This document shows positions 58,146 through 64,000 of a DNA stretch of 64,000 nucleotides, in pieces. The notes beneath the pieces are model-generated. The model saw only the letters and a program-made list of their open reading frames with translations. It made no database searches and had not been told where the DNA came from. This DNA comes from Melanocharis versteri (Eukaryota; Chordata; Aves; Passeriformes; Melanocharitidae), in assembly GCA_013397845.1 (NCBI GenBank), contig VZTG01007653.1, positions 2,778,831 to 2,842,830 on the forward strand. The letters are read 5' to 3'. The position numbers and the translations under genes were made by a program. The first letter of the stretch is position 1. Each line of letters opens with the position of its first letter.

Positions 58146-60719
58146 GAGAAAGGAGAGGGTGGGGTGGGGGCCCTGCTCTCCCTACCAGCTGCACCAAGAC
58201 CCTGTCTGTCTGCACCCCACACCATGCCTTTGGGAAACAAGCCTGTCAGAGAGCCCAGAGAGGAGCCTCTCCCCTGCACAAAAAACACCACGGCAAGCAG
58301 AGAGAGCTTGGCCAGCTTCTAGAATCAGCCTCACTCCAGCCAAAGCTGACGGGGATGCAGGAAAGGTGGGGCTGTGTGGAAGGGGCAGACTCTTGTCAGC
58401 ACATCCATCCTGCTCATTGCCCCAGCCTGCTGCTTCTCCAAGTGTTCGTGGGAGCTGAGTTACCTGGGGTATGCTCAGGCAGAAGACATAGCAGAGAGTA
58501 GAAGCTGCTGCTCTTTGCCAGCCCCACATCTCCTCCTATGCTACTGGGGGAGCCAGGAGTGAGAAACCACCAGCCAGAAACGAGTGTGTGGAGAGGGGAA
58601 GACAGTCCTTGCCATTTTCCTTCCGGCTTTCCCCTCCTTTTTTTGAACCCCTAAGCCCCAAGGTACTGGTCATCAGGCCACCATACATTATTTGCCAGCA
58701 CAGCCATGAAGAGGATGTAGATTTCCTTCTGGTTCTTTCTCTTATTCAAACCACTTGCTTCATCCCTCACCTCTCCCTTCACATGTGCTTGTATCAAACA
58801 TCTTTCAGATCTTCATGGTATTTCTGGGTGGAAAGGAAACTCTGCTCCTGAATTCTGCCCCTCCCTGGCCCAAAAAACACCATCTTCTCCCTGCTTAGGC
58901 ATGACAATACTGTCCCATCGATCCTGTAAGCCATCCCCTCCTTCCCCACCCTGTCTCTGCTTGTAAGTAATTCGGAGTAGGCACCCTGTCCAGCACAAAG
59001 TACAAGCTTGCCTTGGCTCAGAACCAGGCCTGCTGGATTCTCTGCCAGTGCAATTGCTGGATATTTCATGGCATATCCTCCATCTGATACAACATGGCCA
59101 AAGGCACCAGCTGCAGATTCTCTTTGTGCCCCACTTCTGGGGGTGGGATGGGGAAAGCAGGGTTTCGGAATAGCAGCATCTCTCCCCACCCAAACACCCT
59201 ATTTCATCGCACTTTTTTTCCTACACTGCTAAAATCCACACTGTCTTATTTTCAAGCCGTGGCAGAAGGGTCGGGGCCAGAAAATCCTGTTTAATTTGTT
59301 CTTAAAGTTCACTATGGATCAGACGCAGCTCCCAACAAAACCAAGAGAAGCTTAACTGAGGTAGAGTCAGCTGTAAAATCAGAAGAGGCTCCTTAGCCTT
59401 GCAAAATCCTGGAAGGCAATTTAAACACAAGAGATAGGCAAGGAGCCCATTCTTGGGGTCTGTAATTAATCACTTACAGTTCAAACAGAGAGAGAGATAA
59501 GTTCCCAGCTTTCTTGGAGTCCAAACTGAATCAAACAGAAAGGGAAAAAAATCTCAGGCTGTCAAGGAACAGCTTTATAGAGGCAATGCCATCTGAGCAA
59601 CAACAGCTCAGTTCTGCACTCCTTCAACCTCCCAGGTATGTAGGTAGGAAGTCTACAGGAAAAATTCCTGCATCAGCTGGTGAGAATAGGCACAGTTACT
59701 TGAACGTTTGTGATGCTGCTCTTCTTCCTGGCCCTGCTTATGTCTATGGCGACACTTGCATCCTCTTGAGTGGAGCCACATGATAAGCACTATTTGGCAG
59801 AGGAGAAAGTTCCAGTTAGTCTGAGATTCCATCTCTGGCACCAACTGCTAGCAGGTTCCTCGAGGAAGAACATAAGGATGGTCCATGCCTCCCTGTGGCC
59901 ATGCACTTATTGAATGGAGTAGTCACCCACCCTCCTTCAGCTCTGAATCCATCCCAGAAGGGTGTAGAGCCAGCTGTCAAGTCGGGTTTTTCAGAGATTG
60001 AAGACAAAAGAAATTTAACAAATTAATTAAAAGAGCTGCTGATCCCACTCTGGACTGTCTGATAGCCTGCATTGTGAGCAAGGGCAGAAGAAGTATCAAA
60101 ATTAAGAAGCTAAATCTGTTGTAAGCAAGTGACTATAATACTGATGAAAAGGCACTGACTTAGCTGGAGCGTTATTTAAAAAAGAAGAGGTTCAGGGCCA
60201 ACCAAACTGATCTCACCTCTTCCAAGATGACTTCTGTCTCACAGGCTGGCATCCTCAGTGGCATTGGTGAGCTGCAGTTGCCCCGATCACAAAAAAAAAA
60301 TCCAGAGCTGGGGGGCCAGGCAACACCCCTTTTCCTGCTCTTGCTGGGCAGCTCCCAAATAGCACTTTCAATGCACTGCTGAAATCCCTGTGCTCCTCCA
60401 AGGCCTCGCTTGGTGGTTTCTTTCCTTCCAATCTCCTTTCTTCCTGTTCCTATTTCTCATCCTTTGACTTCTGTCTAATAAACTGCTTGCCTTTTGAAGG
60501 CTGCTTCTTAAGCAAGAAACCTGGGGAGAGAGCTGAAGGCTGCAATCTGGGTACACGTTGGGCAAATCCCACAGTGGTTCAGGAATCTGTTTTCCTTCGG
60601 CAGCAGAGCTGTTAAGAGGAGTTGGCACCAGAGACAGAACCATTGTCTAGCGTTGCTATTCTTCTCTCTCCCCTTCAAGCCTTTAGCAACAACTGCAGTT
60701 TCCCACCTATTTCAACTAA
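58146..60719. other. unique non-coding stretch
   Basis: No gene, RNA gene or repeat family is recognised. A short A run lies near 60,290. Confidence 0.4.
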
Positions 60720-61350
60720 CTTCTCTTTCCCCCTAAAGAAAGGATAGTCATTAGCATTTTTTTTGCACTGTCAAATAGGGCTTTTCTTATAAAAATTCTT
60801 CACGCTAAGGGGAAATGGAAGAAAAGATATTGTTAACATGAAAGCCTTACTTAATATTTTACATTTCAAATACTGTAACTGCTTTTTTTTCCCCTCCCTC
60901 TCCTTTTTCTGAATTTTCAGTATACAGTTTAAACATCATTAATAGTGTTGGTTGCTATGGTGTTGGGCAGGCAGAGGTGTCTGTACTTGAAACCTTGAAC
61001 TACACTTAATGTTGTACAACAGCAGGGTCATGCCAACACCCCTGACTTTGACCCTATTTTTCCCAGTAAAATATAAAGACCATGTCTCCATTCCTTTTCT
61101 TGGGAGAGGGTTCTTTTTTTTCCCCTGCAATGAGAAAAGGAAGTGTGAGCTAAAGAAAGGTAGAGATAGAAAAAAAAAAAAAAAGAAGAAAATACAAATT
61201 TAATAGACCCAGAGGAACCTTTCCAAAATCTTTGTTACATCAAGAGAAAGAGAATAAAAAAAGACAGCCCCCTGAAAAGTTTCACATGAGATTGTTTCTT
61301 ATTTTCCCAAGCAGCTAAACATTTTAATAAACTAGGAAAATGAGACTGTA
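60720..61350. other. AT-rich stretch with A- and T-runs
   Basis: AT-rich sequence with T runs at 60,758, 60,883 and 61,112 and an A run at 61,170-61,184. Words such as ACATCATTAATAGTG and GTTAACATG occur. It may include a regulatory element but could also be neutral AT-rich DNA. Confidence 0.3.
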
Positions 61351-63059
61351 AAACCACAACATCTGACAGCAAGCCCCAGGGGCAGGAACCATTCCTGAAA
61401 CTAATTTTAACTCATGTTTTAACGTTGATCAGATTTCATGTGGTGAATGTCCCATTAAGCTGTCTCTCTGTTCTTAGAGAAAACCTGGTTTCTTTTGTCG
61501 ACTCAGAAGCTATTTTCTTTCCAGTGTATTGTCGTCACAGGCATAGCAGGACTGTTCTGTCATTCATTTCTCTACGGCCCAGAGATGCCCTGCCCCAGAC
61601 ATCTTCTCTTCTGTTCTGTTTCCTTACAATACAAGACATTTTCCACAAAAGTGGCACTTAACTGCTCCAGCAACGAAGCCCAGCATTAAACGGGTCCCCA
61701 TGCAGCCACTCAAAGACTCAACCCACCAAACATCTGATCTTCAGCCATGCAAAAGGCACCAGGTCAATTCAGACCAGCTGAGGCCAGGATCCAAAACAAG
61801 CTTTCCGTTTCTCTGCTTTGCTTTTACCCCAGGGAAGTGAAGCTGCTGGACCAGTTTCCTCACATAAATCGCATTTTGCTCTGATTGTCACCAGGACATC
61901 TAGAGACAGGACCAGCTTTTTAACTCAAAGTCTCTATTAACATCAGCTGAAAATTTGAAAAATTATATATCCAAGTAGTGTAGGTTTCTCTTGAAGACTC
62001 ATTCCTTCTCATAAAAGCATATTCCATCTTCTGGTTGCGTTCAAACCCAACCACTTGTTTTGTGAGGCAGGACATCTTGGTACTGCATCCCTCTTCCAAT
62101 AGCTGTGTCTCTGGTTTGTGCCCGTGGATTCTTGTCTGGTGTAGCCGCGTGAGCCAAGGGCTTTGCACAGCTCAAGGAATGGCCACTGGCATCAGCTCAC
62201 TCCTGCGCCTGCTCAGGATGAACTTCTAGTTCAAAGGCCTGTTGTGCAGTAGAAGAAAGCAAGGCTGTGTGCTGCTACACAAGCTGACTAAACGCCAGTA
62301 AGAATGACCAGGTTGGAAAACAGCTCTACAGGCTCCTGCCTTCTGTTTTTTCCAGAAATTAAAGTGCTCGTTCCTTTCTAGATCCCCCTTTGCAGAGGTG
62401 GAAGGTCTTTCTGACGCCTTTCCTTTAAACCTCGTGTGCACTGTGTAGGAGATGCTGGTGCTCGGGGGGTGGAAGGAGGTGACAGAGCGGCCAGTTTTCA
62501 AAACAGCAAAGCCACAGTGACAGTCGCCTTTGGCTCTTCCAGCCCACCAGCAGCAGGCTTAGTCACATCAGCAGCTTCAAAGCTCAGCAGCTCTTTAGAG
62601 AAAGGGCATTTGTCCTTTCATCTGGAGATTACAGGATCTCTCACAGATCCCAGCAGTCTGTTTTGAAATGTTCTTTAAAGAGAAATACCTGTTTGTGGCA
62701 CCACCTGCCATTTAAAACAGCCCCTTTGCCTTCCAGCTTTCCCTGCAACACTGTCCCCCAGCCATTTAACCATGTGTACAGGGACAAAATTATGCCAAAG
62801 TTCATTCCCCAGCAAGGACCATTGCCCAGCTTTCACATCAGGCACTGTATTGAGAAAAGGACCCTTCACAAACGTGCCAGAAAGCTTGTAACCTATTTGG
62901 GTCCACTCCTTCCCCCTGTTGCGCTCAGCAGGGACAGCAGGAAGGCAGAAAGCTGCTATTAGCATCTGGAGGAAAAACCCACAGAGATAAAAAGCTCTTT
63001 GCCTTGCTCTTTCCATTCCTTCATGACTTAATTTTTTTGGTTGGGGACAGAAAAGATTA
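61351..63059. other. unique non-coding stretch
   Basis: No exon, RNA gene or repeat family is recognised. Confidence 0.4.
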
Positions 63060-63225
63060 TAAAGCTGTAACCTCTAATCCGCTCCTGAGCGCTCCTTCTC
63101 CATCTCTTCATTTCTCCTCTCTTTCAGCCAGTTCTAATCCTTTATGTCTCTTCTCACAGATAGGAGCTGGAGTCTAATCTCAGACGACAGGTTGGTAATT
63201 AGAGCAAGAGATTAGACTGACCCCA
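63060..63225. promoter_or_regulatory. cluster of bicoid-type homeodomain sites
   Basis: In about 140 bases there are TAATCC at 63075-63080 and 63135-63140, TAATCT at 63175-63180, AGATTA (TAATCT on the other strand) at 63209-63214 and TAATTA at 63196-63201. TAATCC/T is the site of the K50 homeodomain factors (OTX, CRX, PITX, GSC) and TAATTA that of other homeodomain proteins. The density is above what the flanks show. Enhancer function is inferred. Confidence 0.35.
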
Positions 63226-64000
63226 CATCAAGAAGGTAAAAGGAGAGGAATAATGCAGCACCATACAAGATCAAACCTTCAACATTCAATGCAGGAACCA
63301 TCCCCATCTCACTCAGTTTCCTCCTGGCTCCCTCACCCCATGCCCTCTCTTTCGTCCCAGCTGAGCAGGGGATTCCTGATTCTGTGTAATCTGTTGAGCA
63401 AGGACTATGCTTTTCCAGGATTCATTCAGCACAGAACGGTCACATTTTCCATTTCTAGAGATTTTGACTATGTAGAGACTCAGCAGGTCTGAGGCTGCAA
63501 AGTGTGGGCAGTAGGGAAAGCACAGATACGGAGGAAGTGACCCTGCTCAGAGAGTCTGGAGCCACGACCTGCTGTCACGCACCAGGAGCTGGGCACCAGG
63601 TATACACACGCAGGGCCCTTCTAGTCCAGCAAGATGCAGCCAGGGCACAGAGCAGCAGCAGCAAGTCCAACAGATGCCCAGCAGCCACTATCCAATCCTT
63701 GACCTGCTCAGAAGGCATACTGCTCCCATCCCTTGCACATATCCCAGCACAGATGAGAAGCTCATTCATGTGTCCAGCCCATCTTATCCATCTTTGGATC
63801 AGACCTTGTCTCTTGTCCTGTGTCACCAGTATTGAGCAAGGACCAAGAAAGCCATCACAGAGCCCCAAGACCACCACAGAAAAGGCGAAATTGGGTGCAC
63901 TGAGCTTCTTCAGTGTCCCACTCCCTACAGGTGAACAGGTGTCACCCGGATCCACTGTAGCTGAGGCTCAGACATCACCACCCAACAGCCTGCAGGCACC
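63226..64000. other. unique non-coding stretch
   Basis: A 126-codon minus-strand frame (63,575-63,955) contains a Leu-rich segment that looks like a membrane helix, but it has no recognised family or splice context and is treated as chance. Confidence 0.4.

Noticed and set aside
57612..58322. 236-codon plus-strand open frame
   Set aside because: Its middle is the polypyrimidine tract, which keeps frames open by composition alone.

Overview
This window reads as nuclear DNA of a bird. The main evidence is a set of CR1 (chicken repeat 1) non-LTR retrotransposon fragments. They include recognisable reverse-transcriptase motifs (19.1-19.6 kb minus strand, 33.7-34.2 kb plus strand, 36.1-36.35 kb minus strand) and a CR1 3' end at 43.8-44.1 kb that runs into a short tandem repeat, as CR1 elements do in birds. 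There is no operon structure, no dense coding and no bacterial or viral gene layout. I found no protein-coding gene I can name. The longest open frames (309, 237 and 236 codons) have no domain, no splice context and low-complexity composition, so I treat them as chance. The window is best described as intergenic DNA or the interior of a long intron.

Layout. 0-19 kb is mostly unique non-coding sequence with a G-quadruplex-type (GGGGA)5 run, a G-poor A/C tract (4.4-4.6 kb), purine-rich tracts, AT-rich islands that look like conserved non-coding elements, and a degenerate 56-bp triplication (16.8 kb). 19.1-19.6 kb is an old, frameshifted CR1 RT fragment. 25-29 kb is rich in CA/TG repeats and holds a CpG-rich patch with good splice-site pairs on the minus strand (25.24-25.42 kb) and a paired POU-type octamer at 27.13 kb. 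31-36.4 kb holds a CR1 cluster of mixed age and orientation. 39.7-43.6 kb is the most unusual block: GC-rich sequence with several possible regulatory elements, many (CA)n tracts, a candidate minus-strand exon whose donor abuts a (GT)n tract, an apparent assembly seam at two Ns, and a degenerate ~33-bp minisatellite carrying a CAACAGCT/E-box-like core. 43.8-44.1 kb is a CR1 3' end followed by a perfect (ATTCT)14. 44-64 kb is again mostly unique non-coding sequence with several AT-rich blocks (notably 50.1-50.5 kb), one more CR1 tail (56.7 kb) and a cluster of bicoid-type TAATCC/AGATTA homeodomain sites near 63.1-63.2 kb.

How the pieces relate. Many scattered AT-rich homeodomain/POU-like islands in gene-free DNA suggest a regulatory landscape around a developmental or neural gene, but this is inference; the gene is not visible here. 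Several candidate spliced exons are listed at low confidence, most of them on the minus strand. Their reading phases do not join into one coding transcript, so they could be non-coding RNA exons, untranslated exons or chance.
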